This document shows positions 32,997 through 46,157 of a stretch of 64,000 nt of DNA, piece by piece. How positions within the stretch are numbered: position 1 is the first letter of the stretch; every line of letters begins with the position of its first letter. Below the pieces are notes generated by a model. It made no database searches. It was not told the origin of the DNA and saw only the letters and a program-made list of their open reading frames with translations. The stretch is from the NCBI GenBank assembly GCA_023614405.1, contig CM042684.1:466559650-466623649 (forward strand), read 5' to 3'. The translations under genes and the position numbers were made by a program. The stretch comes from Avena insularis (Eukaryota; Streptophyta; Magnoliopsida; Poales; Poaceae).

Positions 32997-33398
32997 TAGC
33001 AAATTGCATGCACATGACCACAGACCCACGGTACATGAGTACATCATCGATGATATATCTCACTCTATCTTGTTTATTAGTATTATCTAAGATAACTGAT
33101 GAATTATGAATTTTCCATAACTTAGGTAATTAAGTGCTTTACCAACATATTTAGTGTAGGAAAATAAATAAAAGGAAATTAATTCTTTGATGCTTACTTT
33201 AACTAGTTATTTTGGTTTTCTACTAGCTGCTTTAACTATAACCCCATATCTATTTATTGGCAATATTTCTTATAATACAGTTTCTTGTATAGTCATATGT
33301 ATCTTGTTTGTATTTTGATGAAGTACTTTGGTAATCCCTGCAGGAAATATGATTTCTTCGTGACAAGAAACCATGCAGGCCTCAAGATCATGGCAAGA

Positions 33399-33482
33399 CC
33401 ATGTACTCCCCCCATCCGAAAAAGGATGTCGCATATTAGTCTAGATTCGCATGTACATATATACTAAATTATGTCTAGATAT
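33399..33482. mobile_element. Truncated Stowaway MITE
   Basis: CTCCCCCCATCCGAAAAAGG start after TA, a TAGTCTAGATTCGCATGTAC middle and TATGTCTAGATATATT, with no right terminus. The matching site in copy B reads ATGTATGACTATTGC without it. Confidence 0.65.
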
Positions 33483-34417
33483 ATTGGGGCATGGGTTCCA
33501 GCCTGCTGTCCTAAGGTGGAAAGTATATGTGTGGGAATGTTTATCCGTACAGTACAAAGCCTCCCAGTCCAAATGAAAATGGCCTTGAGCTCTTCATTGC
33601 AAAGCTCCAACAAAAGAAGCAAATATTTTACTTTAGGACTCTTACTTATTTTGAATCGATCGATAAGAGAGTTGTCTAACTTATCTTGCCATACATACAG
33701 ATGCACCAAGCAAATACCTTCCTTCTAATCTACCAGTGCCAATGACCAATGATATGTATTTGGCACCTCCAATGAATGGAGGTAGTGGATATGTTGCTGC
33801 CAGTATGTCTGAGCATCGATGAGATTTTATTGATGAGACTCTTTCTTATATGTTCTAGTTAGCACTGTAAATATTTTTGACTGTACCTTGCTGAGCACAA
33901 AATGTCTCTCTTAGTATCCACTAAAAATGTCCCACTTAGAGAAACTCTAGCATATTATTCTCTAAACATAGAGCATCTATACTTCACAAAAAAAGTCACC
34001 TTGGGGGTATAGGAGCTCTCGGTTTTCTAGATTTCCTAAAACTATAGCTTTTATAATTGTATCTCCTGTTTCTCTTAATATATGTTTATATAAACCCCAC
34101 TTCACATTAATATAATCCAAGGGTTTTAGGTTTCATCATTACACAACTGAAGAAATTTGAAATTTTAAAATCCAATGCAGACATAAAATATGATCAAATT
34201 AAAATATGCAAATGATCCAAATAAAAACATAAATAAACATGAACAAGCAGCATGAAAATATTGTCCACATAGAGTTCTATTCCCTTTGTTACTTTGATAC
34301 TTGACTTGTCTGAGACTTGATCAAAGACATCACCATGCCTGGTTCAAACTCGTTACCGACAAGTACAACTTTACTCATTCCGAGCTATGTCATCCCCGTG
34401 ACCTAGTCACACACTGC

Positions 34418-34958
34418 AGCTTTATGGATGTCATGTCTCCGAGTGGGCCTAGAGTATCTCTCCGTCACGCGAAAGAACAAATCCCTCTCTTGACACATAT
34501 GCCTCTACATGCCCCTCTGAATACCTAAAGAAACCTTTATGATCACCATTTTACCGAGTGACGTTTGATGCAAACAAGGCACTCTCGGGTGACGGTGATT
34601 AAATATGGTCTCACGGTCTAAGGAATTGGTTACTACGTTTCCTAGTCATTGTAATGGTGAACTTCATGACTTGATCGTGTTACAATTCCTATGTTGGGTA
34701 TGTCCATCACTTTCATTCACCTAATGAAATGACCCCATTGTCAATTGATATAAATGTCCATGATTGGGAAACATAGATCATCGATTGACCAATGAACTAG
34801 TGTCTAGAGGATCATTATGTACTATGGTGGTTTAAACATCACACATGTATTGACGTTCCTATCGATACAGTTATAGCATGATATAAAACCTATTATGAAC
34901 TTAATGAAATATGTCAATAATCTATATTATTATTTACCTCTAAGGCATATTTCCAACA
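34418..34958 (-). repeat. 3' LTR (truncated) of the old Copia element
   Basis: Similar to 47191-47732 from CAGCTTTATGGATGTCATGT to ATTTCCAACA. The sequence at 34140-34417 looks like LTR of a related subfamily but does not align by eye with the right LTR. Confidence 0.7.
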
Positions 34959-36785
34959 ATCTCCCACTTGGACTAGAGTACAAATAAACTAGCTGCATTT
35001 GATACAAACCATTGCACCATAACGCATTTGATGTTTTGATCATGCTTGCTCATGGAAGAGGTTTTGTCTATGGACTGCACTATATAGATCCTTATGTCTT
35101 TTTGAATTGTTAATGTCACCTAATTTGACATTCTTCTTATCATCACATCATAACCTTGCGGTGTAAATATTTATGTGTTGGCGACAGATTATTGTTTTTG
35201 TTCCTTCTGTCATGACATCCGATTAATCAATCAAAAGATGACGTTTTCATTGTCATGAGCACTAGGAACACACTCTATGGGAATATGGACTTCCCCAACC
35301 GTAACATTGCATATTTTACCTCTGAAGTAACCATATAGTTCTTATGTCAATGTAAATCTTATCCACGGTGCAATAAATGCCACTTCGATGTCTAACCATG
35401 ATTCTCTTATTCTAAGGCACTTAATGTTGTGAGAATTACAATCATCTAGGTTGGGTGAAACTTCCTAGCGTAACCCTTTTACGATCAAGTTCACCATCCT
35501 TTACAGGTCAGAGTACACCTTAAGTTCTCTCTAGACACCGAAGACTATATACTTAACTTCTTGTTTAGTGATTCACTCAGATATCACTCTGGAACCTATT
35601 CTTATGATTAATATATTGCATCATATTATGTCGAGTATACAATATGGTTTTATAAGATAAAACCTATGACTGAGGCATAGTATAGGTTTACACATATTTT
35701 CCTTCTTTTAACCATCATCGTACCGAGACAATTTCAATGCCTCACCTAGTTAGACAAGTAAGAACTTCCTTCTTAACTTGTTCCATTATGAACTTCTTAA
35801 GAATCCAATCTAGGAAAACATTCCGACTTAATGCTATTAAACATATCAATCTATCTTGATAGATTTCAATGTTCAATATTCGTTCAACTTCATCTACTTA
35901 ATATTCTCTAATAATTACTAATACCAACAATACCATTCACAATATGTCAATCACATATGAGAATGTTTCATCAAGCTCCCACTGAAATATGTCAGTTACA
36001 TATGAGAGTATGGAACTCTCTTAGCTCCCACTTAGTTATTGTAAATGCAGGTCTTATCAATATTCTGGGCACAATTCCAAAAACTTTTGATCATTCATCA
36101 AATTGAGAATTCCAGCTACGAGATTCCATTTGTCCAACTTAAGCATTCCTACACATTATAGTCAACCATTTGAATTTGTTCAAGACATTTCTTGGCACAA
36201 ATCGATCTTTATGTCTTTCTTTAAGTTTCATTTCTTCCTTGAGATTCACCTAGAGAGTCCATGAACTTGGGCACGGTGGCACGAATACTTTCGACCTTGC
36301 CCCATGATCACTTACTCTGGTAGTCCCTTTGGAAGATCAAGTAACATCTTTACTTCGATAAGATCAAGTAACATTTTAATTTACCATCTTAAATGCAACT
36401 CAATGTACAGGATATCATAAATCTAAGTCATTTCTCGTACTTCGGTTCATCATCGCTTCGTTGTAGTTCATAGGTATGTCATTGTTCGGTTAACGTGACA
36501 AGTGAATCATGAATTCAATCCTACAATGAGATAGAACTTATTCATGAATCCTACTTTCTTTTAATAAAATCTCCCATGGAAACTTTTGATCATTATCATT
36601 AGTTTCTCCTTTATGTGTAGAGTTCTGTTTTGGAATTAATTTTGTTGTGCTACTCTGACATTTGGAGGCAAGGTTCTCAACCATATTTGAGCTTTCACCT
36701 TTATCCATCAACTCTTTATTAAGAAACCCTTCTCGATGAATCACCACTTTGAGAAATACTAATTTGCCCCTTTAGTTGTAGTTGT
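34959..36785 (-). pseudogene. Decayed Copia polymerase region
   Basis: Starts with a polypurine tract (AGTGGGAGAT on the minus strand) next to the LTR. Sparse resemblance to the RNase H/RT part of 8671-10159 in position and wording, but no frame above 70 codons survives. The left part of the same gene continues beyond the nested element at 43286. Confidence 0.5.
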
Positions 36786-38177
36786 TGATACGTTGCAAAC
36801 GTATCTATAATTTTTGATGTTCCATGCTTGTTTTATATCTACTTTCTTATGTTTTTTCCACACTTTGGAGTACTTTTACACATTTTCTAGTAACTAACCT
36901 ATTAACAAGATGCCACAGTGCCAGTTGCCTGTTTTCTTCTATTTTTGGTTCCAGAAAAGCCAGAAAATGAATATTCTCGGAATTGGACCGGACAAAAGCC
37001 GAAGTCGATATTTTACCGGAAGACTCATGGAGCCAGATGATGAGACGGAGAGGGGCCTGGCCACACCGTGTGGTGGCACGGGTCCCCCTGGCCGCGGCAC
37101 CAGGTGGTGTGGGCCCATGTTCCACCCTCTGTTATCGCCCCTTCGCCTATAAGAAGCCTCCCGATGAAAAAAACCTAAAGAATCCAGCCTCCAGCCATGA
37201 AAAGTTCCACAGCGCTGCCGCCACCAAAGGGGAGATTCGGGGGACAGAAGTCTCTGTTCCGGCACCCGGCCGGGACGGGAAAGTGCCCTTGGAACCATCT
37301 CCATCGATTCCACCGCCATCTCCATCACCTTTGCTGACTCCCATGATGAGGGAGTAGTTCTTCCTCGAGGCTAAGGGTTCCTCCGGTAGCTATGTGGTCA
37401 TCTCTCTCTATGCATGATCATATTATGATCATGAGCTTTGTAATCAAGTAGATCTACCTTGCTACTCAAGTGCTTTAATAGATCTCTGGCTCTCCCCACG
37501 TGTGTGAAAGTGATAGCGTGCACACCATGGTGGCACTTAGGCTAGAGATTACAAATACTTGTTATGAGTTATATTTGGAGTTGGATGACTCTATAAAATT
37601 GTGGTGTTTGTTGGAACCATCTAGCGCTCAAGGTGACAGTATGGGGTTATCTAGATGGGGAAAGCTAACTTTGAGGAGTGATGTTATAGCCCTACCATGG
37701 ATTAGAGTGTCCAACCGGAGAGTAGTTCAAAGTAGTATCATGAAGAGAAGATATTTATATGAGAGTGTTCACTAGCGAAAGTATAATCCCTAGGCCTTGT
37801 TTCTAAACATTGAAACACCGTTTGCAACTAGATATGTTACATGTTTGCTTGCTTCCATCCTTTTGCCTTTAGTCTTTTCCTCCCGTCAATCTCTTTTCTG
37901 GCACCGTTGTCTTATATCCATACCACTTGTATTTCACCATCTCTTCGCTGAACTAGTGCACCTATACACCTGACAAGTGTATTGGGTGTGTTGGGGATAC
38001 AAGAGACTTCTTGTATTTTGATTGCAGGGTTGCTTGAGAGAGATACCTTTGACCACTTTCTCCCTGAGTTCGATAAACCTTGGGTAATCCACTTAAGGGA
38101 AACTTGCTGCTGTTCTACAAACCTCTACACTTGGAGGCCCAACAACTATCTACAAGAATAGAAGTGCGTAGACATCA
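36786..38177 (+). repeat. 5' LTR of the non-autonomous element
   Basis: 1392 bp. Very similar to the 3' LTR (1401 bp), with scattered substitutions and small indels, so the element is moderately young and younger than its Copia host. Confidence 0.88.
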
Positions 38178-38186
38178 CGCTATTTT

Positions 38187-38204
38187 CTGGTGCCATTGCC
38201 GGGG
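38187..38204 (+). other. Probable primer-binding site
   Basis: TGGTGCCATTGCCGGGGA lies about 10 bases past the LTR. It resembles the TGGCGCC-type sites of plant Gypsy elements; the priming tRNA was not determined. Confidence 0.5.
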
Positions 38205-38350
38205 AGGTAAGGTAAAAGGTACTCACATCCTCTGGCTACTAAGCTATCTTCTAGTACTGTTGTTGGTGTGTGAGTGCTCGAAGTTATTTCCTTTAGATTC
38301 TGCAATTATATCTTTTTGTTTCTTGTTTTTATTTTCACTAGTTAGGCTTA

Positions 38351-38950
38351 ATGGAAAACAACAACAAAAATAGAGAGCTTTATAGTATTTATCTTGAGTT
38401 AGGACATGAAGTGTTTGAAGAGAAAATTAAAAAACCTATGAAACTTTATTTGCGTGCTAAAAGCAATGTTATTAGTATGAATTCTTTGAACACCATTATT
38501 GCTAATGCTATGGAAAAGTCTAAGCTTGGGGAAGCTAGTTTTTATGAAGATGATCTTTTTAGTCCCCCAAGCACGGAGGAGAAAATTTACTTTGATGATA
38601 CTATGCCTCCAATATATGATGATTACAATGATGAATATGATATTTTCAGTCCACCTACTATTGAGGAGAAAATTAATTATGATTACAATATGCCTCCTAT
38701 ATTTGATGATTATGGTGATGAGAATAATAATGATAGCTATTTTGTTGAATTTGCTCCCACTACAATTAATAAGAATGACTATGTTTATGTGGAGAGTATT
38801 AATTCTTTTATGCATGTGGCTCATGATAAGAATGTTTGTGTGATAGTTATATTGTTAATTTTATTCATGATGCTACTGAAAGTTATTATGAGAGAGGGAG
38901 ACATGGTTTTATGTATCTCAACAATATTAAGTTTCCCCTCTTTATGTTGA
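38351..38950 (+). CDS. ORF of unknown function in the non-autonomous element
   Basis: 199 residues from the first ATG, 170 bases into the interior. Acidic and Asn/Asp/Tyr-rich. Two imperfect repeats of about 30 residues each begin FSPPSTEEKIYFDD and FSPPTIEEKINYDY and end in a PPI(Y/F)DDY motif (about residues 71-131). The final 40 residues include a hydrophobic stretch (VCVIVILLILFMMLLKVI), possibly membrane-seeking, though this could be a frame error near the end. No zinc knuckle, protease or polymerase motif. Its position suits a Gag-like or accessory role; none can be assigned. It is open throughout, unlike every other retroelement gene here. Confidence 0.5.
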   Translation: MENNNKNRELYSIYLELGHEVFEEKIKKPMKLYLRAKSNVISMNSLNTIIANAMEKSKLGEASFYEDDLFSPPSTEEKIYFDDTMPPIYDDYNDEYDIFSPPTIEEKINYDYNMPPIFDDYGDENNNDSYFVEFAPTTINKNDYVYVESINSFMHVAHDKNVCVIVILLILFMMLLKVIMREGDMVLCISTILSFPSLC

Positions 38951-39734
38951 AAATTTTGAAGTTACACTTGTTTTGCTTTCCTATACTTGTTGCTTTGTGC
39001 TTTCATGACTTGTTTCTTTACAAGATTATTTTTCATAGGAAGTGGGTTAGACTTAATTTTTTCTTCCATATTTGCTTCTTGATGCTCTCTTTTACTTCAA
39101 TTCATATTTCTTGTGTGAGCATCATCAAAATTATCGTGCCTAGCTCAAAGACGTTAAAGAAAAGTACTTCTTGGGAGATAACCCAATAGTTTTCTTGAGT
39201 CTTGGAAGTTATTACTTCTGTAATAACCTCTCCTTATCCTTTTTTATTTGATTTTTGTGCCAAGAATAACCTCTAATGAGAGGGAAGTGCTGTCCCGAAA
39301 CAGATTTTTGTGCTTCACTGTAAAAATTCGCGAAAAATCTCTGTATATCGGATGGATCTGAAATGTTCTGAATAAATCCACCAGGTTGTTAGCTAACTTT
39401 CATTAGTTCAACACTTTTCTATTTGAGTAACACAAGGTCTTTGAAAAAATCGGTTTCACATGCTGGTCTGTTTTGACAGATTTCTACCATTATTTGCATT
39501 TGCCTCTTAATCTCTTTCTCTTTGAGTTCTCTTTGATCATTTGAACTTTTTAAAGGAAGTGATAGAGTATCTTTTGTTTTAATGGAAGTTTTATTTGTGT
39601 TGTAACTGAACCAAAAGACTTATTATCTTGAGTACACTAATGTTGCTAATAAAGATTGTGTGAAGTTTTGTATGAAGGAAATTTTAAAGTGTAGGGAAGA
39701 GTAATGTGATAAGATAAAGAATGGACAAAAGCTC

Positions 39735-39815
39735 AAGCTTGGGGATGCCACCCCGTGTCACCCCAAGAAATATCCAAAAAGTACAAGCGTCAAAGCTTGG
39801 GGATGCCCAAGGCAT
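39735..39815 (+). repeat. Internal copies of the polypurine-tract motif
   Basis: AAGCTTGGGGATGCC occurs twice (39736-39750 and 39794-39808), almost the same as the tract at 41867-41879 next to the 3' LTR. A purine-rich run follows at about 40938-40995. Confidence 0.75.
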
Positions 39816-41866
39816 CCCATTCTTCATCAATAAAAATCTCAGGTTTCTTCCAAACACTTCATTTTTATTGTTTCATGCACAGTTGTGTTGTTCTTGGAGC
39901 ATCTTCATTTTTGTTTTTAGTTTTAGTTTTCTTGGTTTTCTTAGTTTGCTTGAATAAATTGGTTAGACCCCCTCATTCATACATTAGTTTTCAAATAAGA
40001 TTGGTTTGGATTGGAAAAGAGTAGGAAAAGTTCATGCTTAAGTGGTAAAAGGAGCTTGTTTTTGACTGTGGCATGTGCTTGCTCATGTCATGCTTGATAT
40101 TGTTTTGGCTTTATGCTTAGTGATTTTTTCTCTAGCATGACATGTTATAAACAATTGAGATTGCTTAATGTGCCTTGAAAGAATAATGTGTTGTTTTAGC
40201 ATACAAAAGCATAATATTGTGGTATTCTCCTTTAATGCTTTATTTGGGTTGACTTGGCGCATGCTCACACCATGTTAAGACTATCCCAAGTCACCATAGC
40301 CTCTATGATCCTTTAGTATTCGACTTGTAATATCACTTTATGCTTTAATTAATGATGTTTTGTCGCTTTGCATGATTATGGCCATTATTGCTCTCTTAGT
40401 TGGTCGCTCCTAGTATTTTGCTAGCCTCCATACCAAGTATGAGTTCCACTCATGCATCCAAATCCAAATAAAACCAAGTTATTCAAAAGAGTCCACCATA
40501 CCTACCTATTAGCATTTTCTATTCCAAGTATATTCATGATTTTATATACCTTCCGAATTAAACTTGTTATGTGAAAATTAGTGATTAAAGCTTTCACGAA
40601 CTTGATGGCACACTTTACTTTTCTTGCCCCTAATAAACTTGAACCATTGTGTCATCTATGTTGTATATGCTTGTACTTATACGTTGGGGATTAGCATAAC
40701 CATGATGTCATGGGAAACGCTTTCAACATTGCACTTGTACATTGTACCCAGTTGATATCATGCTCTTTTGTTTATGGATGTCGTCGGTGTGAAATGAAAG
40801 AGGAGCTTGTAAGTCCATGGAGTTATGTATGTGTGTTAGAGAAACGCCTGGGCGGCTGGTCTAATCCATGCCTAATCATGGTGCAAACATGCAGCGTAAC
40901 CATAATGAGCAATCTATAAAGCATTCTTCTTATAAAAAAGGAGATAGAGATTGAGAAAAAAAGAAAAAAGATGAGAAAAGAGGAAAGAGAGAAAAAGCAC
41001 CATTTTCCCATGGTAAATAAGAAGATGTTGAGATGCTTATTGTCTACTTGCCTTGTCATTTTGATATGGGGATTCTTCCGTATCATCGGGCAAGGGGTAC
41101 CCCATTGGCGGTTCTCTATGATACACATGTACTTACTATGACAAGAACTTACCGGTAACTAAACTTGAGTAGCATGAGGAGTGGCCCTCGTATTCAAGGG
41201 ACATGAGATTGCCAACTTATACTTTGTCAAGCATATACTCCATAGTTTGTTCATTTTAACCTTAATCACTTGAATATGCTTATGATAGGGGCAATGAGAG
41301 CTGAAAGCTAATAAGTACCATAATTTTTGGAAGCTCTTTATGAGACTTGAATCCCTACTTCCTTCTATGAAGGCCTTTCTTTTACTTTTATATTGAGTCT
41401 CCATCTTTTATCTTAATGCACCAATTAAGAGAGCATAATTGTCATTCTTAGTTCTATGTGCATTGTCCCAAAACTTATTGAGTGATTCATAATGTTGATA
41501 TTGCTTGTTCTTGAACTATTTGTATCTAGTCACCCTTATGAACTTTGAAGGTGTCCTATCCATTTATGTTTTGCTACTCCATGAGAGACAAGCGGAATGC
41601 CACTATGCTATGTTTTCTATATGTGAAACAAACAAACGTCTTTCAAAGCATTGTTATTCATGAATCTTTTGTTTGTACCTTTTCATGTTACAACATAGTT
41701 GCTATGTCTTATTGTTAGAACTTTATCTTTCATGCTATGTTAAAGTACTATGATCCCAGCTATCAATGTTTTACAAATACTTTGATCAAGTTTATGATGG
41801 TGCATGTCACCTTAAAAATTATTCTTCCTTTTTATCACTTACCTACTCGAGGATGACCAGGACTTA

Positions 41867-41879
41867 AGCTTGGGGATGT
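41867..41879 (+). other. Polypurine tract of the non-autonomous element
   Basis: AAGCTTGGGGATG directly abuts the 3' LTR start TGATACG; plus-strand priming site. Confidence 0.8.
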
Positions 41880-43280
41880 TGATACGTTGCAAATATATCT
41901 ATAATTTTTCATGTTCCATGCTTGTTTTATATCTACTTTCTTATGTTTTGTCTACACTTTGGATTACTTTTACTCATTTTCTGGAACTAACCTATTAACA
42001 AGATGCCATAGTGCCAGTTGCCTGTTTTCTTATGTTTTTGGTTCTAGAAAAGCCAGAAAATGAATATTCTCGGAATTGGACCGGACAAAATCCTAAGTCG
42101 ATATTTTACCGGAAGTCTCACGAAGCCAGAAGACGAGACGGATATGGGCCAGGGGCTGGCCATACCGTGTGGTGGCGCGGGTCCCCCTGGCCATGCCACC
42201 AGGTGGTGTGGGCCTCTGGTCCACCCTATGACATCGCCCCTTCGCCTATAAGAAGCCTCCCGATGAGAAAACCCTAAAGAATCCAGCCTCCAGCCACGAA
42301 AAGTTCCACAACACCGCCGCCACTAAAGGGGAGATTTGGGGGATAGAAGTCTCTGTTCCGGCAACCTGCCGGTACGGAGAAGTGCCTCGGAACCATCTCC
42401 ATCGACTCCACCGCCATCTCCATCACTGTTGCTGACTCCCATGATGAGGAGGGAGTAGTTCTTCCTTGAGGCTAAGGGTTCTACCGGTAGCTATGTGTTC
42501 ATCTCTCTCTCTATGCATGATCATATTGTGATCATGAGCTTTGTAATCAAGTAGATCTACCTTGCTACTCAAGTGCTTTAATAGATCTCTGGCTCTCCCC
42601 ACGTGTGTGAAAGTGATAGCGTGCACACCGCGGTGGCACTTAGGCTAGAGATTACAAATACTTGTTATGAGTTATATTTGGAGTTGGATGTCTCTATGAA
42701 ATTGTGGTGTTTGTTGGAACCATCTAGCGCTCAAGGTGACAGTGTGGGGTTATCTAGATGGGGAAAGCGAACTTTGAGGAGTGTTGTTATAGCCCTGCCA
42801 TGGATTAGAGTGTCCAACCGGAGAGTGGTTCAGAGTAGTATCATAAAGAGAAGATATTTATATGAGAGTGTTCACTAGCGAATGTATAATCCCTAGGCCT
42901 TGTTTCTAAACATTGAAACACCGTTTGCAACTAGATCTGTTACATGTTTGCTTGCTTCCATCTTTTTTCCTTTAGTCTTTTCCTCCCGTCAATCTCTTTT
43001 CTGGCACCGTTGTCTTATATCCATACCACTTGTATTTCACTATCTCTTCGCCGAACTAGTGCACCTATACAGCTGACAAGTGTATTGGGTGTGTTGGGGA
43101 CACAAGAGACTTCTTATATCTTGATTGTAGGGTTGCTTGAGAGGGATACCTTTGACCACTTCCTCCCTGAGTTCGATAAATCTTGGGTAATCCACTTAAG
43201 GGAAACTTGCTGCTGTTCTACAAACCTCTGCACTTGGAGGCCCAACAACCGTCTACAAGAATAGAAGTGCATAGACATCA
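41880..43280 (+). repeat. 3' LTR of the non-autonomous element
   Basis: 1401 bp, same ends as the 5' copy, followed by the GTTGT target duplication. Confidence 0.88.
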
Positions 43281-43285
43281 GTTGT

Positions 43286-44435
43286 GGAATACGTATTCTT
43301 AGTTTCCTAGGAACACACTATACAGTTTTATTCATTCTAATTCTCAATTATCACATAAGTCTAGAATTTCTGGAAACCACATTGTGCCATACACTGATGG
43401 TCCATGAATCCTTGATGATTCTTTATACAATAAGTAAGTGTTTTCTATTCTAATTTATCTTTTCAAAATAATAACGCTAACACGATAAGAGATTACTTTA
43501 GACCATACGATGTCTAATATGGTATGATTACAATTTTTTATACATGTCAACACATTGTCATATTCTTAGCACTGTATTTTGTGGAACACTTTTCACAAGT
43601 CTTATATGCTTGAACCACAACTCAAAATCTTTGTTGTCTTGATCAAATAAAAGGACTCATATGCTTGTTAATTCAATATTCTTCTTCACTCTGAAATTCT
43701 TTGTTCATAGCAAATACTTTCAGACTTGTGTCTCATTCAACGAATTCATTTATTTGCTTAGATTCACAATGAAGTTTCACGAAATAATGATATCCACCAT
43801 TTTTTGGACAATACAACATAACATCATGATGATATTCAATTATTCAACACACACTCTGTCTTACCAGAATGTGGAGTTTTACTCGTTTTGCCTAAAAGGG
43901 GCATGGTTTGTATGTGTCTAAAGATCGAATATCTTTAAGAACTTGGGTTCATCACTTATGAATCTTTTCATATGTACCATTATGACTTAACACAATAGTG
44001 TCATTCAAAATGATGTCATATTAAGTTTAAATATCTTTTGGCATTTTCACAATCTTATAAACATTTAAATTTCTATCATCAAGATCAAAATATTAATAAC
44101 CCATTCATAATCAAAACCGTGAACATAAAAGATATTACTCATAGGAATAAAACAACTGATTTGTCTCAAATTCATATGAATAACTGTCTTAAAAATGCAA
44201 GACACACACTAATATAGTTCACTCTCATTGATTACAAATTTATTCAAATATTCTAATCCAAATGATAACTTCAGAAGGAGAGCACCGTTGGCATCTTGTT
44301 TTCATCAACACGCGTTGTCGCACCCACTCCTTCAATCACTTCGCAAGCAGTGGGTCCTATTTTCACAAGACAGTACACGTATCAAATACTTCGTAAACTT
44401 TTATAAGTTTTTGAAAATTAAACGTTTATAACTTT
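43286..44435 (-). pseudogene. Decayed Copia pol region (integrase/protease part)
   Basis: Continues the coding segment interrupted at 36785. Too decayed for motif assignment; no intact HHCC or DD35E was found. Assignment rests on position between gag and the nested element. Confidence 0.4.
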
Positions 44436-45089
44436 TTATATCAAATATATACCTTTCCCATTGATGACAGCTCCTGGAGCAGGCATTACATTCCGGGTTC
44501 TCATATGAGCCATGAACTCAAGGAAGGTAAACTCTTTCCCTTCCATGAGGTAGCTCAAGATGACATCTTTGTAGCTATGGGGTAGCGAGCGCAACACCAC
44601 ATCTATCGCAAATTTGTCGTTCACCTAGTAGTCCATGATGTCCACAAGGCGCTCATGAATTCTTTCCATGATATCCAAGTGGTCTTCCAGGCTGGTGTCT
44701 TCCCTCATCTTGGTTGAGTGGAATTCATCCATGTATTCAAACACCATGATTCTGACTTGAGATGGAAAGAGCATCTTAAGTTCTTCGGCCAGGATGAAGG
44801 CCTCAATCTCATGGAACGGTGCTCCTAGAGCAGGCTCCATGACATGTACCATAGTGTATTTGACTGTCATGCAGGCGTCATGCCGGGCACGATAATCATG
44901 TTTATCGGGCAATCCGGTGAAGCCCACTGGAAAATGTCCTAGCGGTTCTTGCAACACATAGAACATATCATGGAAGATGAGAAGGTTCCTCAGGCGTTGG
45001 TTCCAGTCTATGAAGTTGGACCCATCTACTTTGAGTTTCTCACTATCCATGAAACCCTCAAAATTAAACAAAGATTTGAGTTTTGACAT
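44436..45089 (-). pseudogene. Copia Gag of the old element, split by a stop
   Basis: 44625-45089 encodes 154 residues starting MSKLKSLFNFEGFMDSEKL, with GSNFIDWNQRLRNLLIF matching the UBN2-type Gag start (compare GSNFTNWAMNLRILL in the other Copia element). After a stop, 44436-44624 continues with RSLPHSYKDVILSY, the usual middle of Copia Gag. No zinc knuckle remains. The two parts are one gene broken by a nonsense codon at 44625-44627. Confidence 0.8.
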
Positions 45090-46157
45090 GATCTACAAAT
45101 TTTTTGCAAAGACATTTAGACTAAGTTCATAATATGAGTTCAAATTATAATCACATTATATTAGATGAGCTCCCACTAAAACAAACATACCTAACGAAGT
45201 TCTAGTGATTACACGATCCCAATACACTATGTCACCCTCGATCTTCACGGCCGACAACATAGCTACAAAGGTAGACATTCTCCAATGTCAATCACATCAT
45301 TCATGTGACTCATGCTCGATCTTTCGATCATACTTGTTCTGAGGCCATGTCTGTACAATCTAGGCTCACTAATTCAACCTTACATGTATCTGCTGTGCGA
45401 CATGTCTTACACCCACCTTATGCGAACGCAGATATGTCTGACACCCGATCGTCATGGTGTGCCTCATATCGGAGAACATTTTTGGTGGTGCACACTAAGG
45501 GAGAACACATTATTGGTATTATATGAAGGGATCATCCTATTAATGCTACCGTCGAGTATCTAATACTAACATAAACAAGATGCACACAATTAAACATCAA
45601 ATGTAAATAAGTGTGACATGACATGGTCATTGATCGTCGCACCATGATCTCCATCGTGCGTTCCGGTGTGTGGTGCCAAGCCCTTGATGCCACCATCCTA
45701 TTACTACAACTTAATAACAGGAAAGTAAACTACTTTACCTTTTACTTTAACCATATCATATCACAAGCCCCTGCAAAATAAAGTTAGATGCCTCTAATTT
45801 ATCTTTTGCATATTTTACGTGGCTCCTAGGGCTTTCGTACAAGAACCGTTTCTTACTTACAAACATGAATCACAAAGATGATTAAATAATTTTCTCTATT
45901 ACACCCCTTTACGAGGCCTCCATTGTAAATGGTTTACCAACTACTGCAGGAAAAACTGACACCCCCAAGCCATACGGTGCAAGCTGTATGTCAAGCGTGG
46001 ACCAGTCTCGCGAATGAACGCGTAATGTCGCTTGGGGCCGCTTCGATCAAGCAGTGTTACGGTAGACGCAAGTACACATGAGAGGGTAAGAATTATATGA
46101 TCAACGCCCACACAATCAACATGTGTTCTACCCGTACCAGCACAACTACACTTAGAC

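Larger units (their letters stand above)
31575..33910. repeat. Duplicated intergenic segment, copy C
   Basis: 31575-31990 matches 24930-25320 and 32100-33910 matches copy B (18455-21890 minus its insertions). The end, GTAAATATTTTTGACTGTAC..GCTGAGCA, corresponds to GTAAATCTGTACAGTCAGCAATTGACCGAGCA about 200 bases 3' of the intact ATL gene; the ATL gene itself is absent from this copy. No genes. Confidence 0.78.
36786..43280 (+). mobile_element. Non-autonomous Gypsy-type LTR element, complete (6.5 kb)
   Basis: Target duplication GTTGT at 36781-36785 and 43281-43285. LTRs 36786-38177 and 41880-43280, starting TGATACGTTGC and ending TAGACATCA. A primer-site-like TCTGGTGCCATTGCCGGGG follows the first LTR and a polypurine tract AAGCTTGGGGATGT precedes the second. 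The 3.7 kb interior encodes neither Gag, RT nor integrase, only the ORF at 38351. This layout resembles the Triticeae Sabrina/WHAM-type families, but the name is tentative. It must rely on another element's proteins. Confidence 0.88.
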
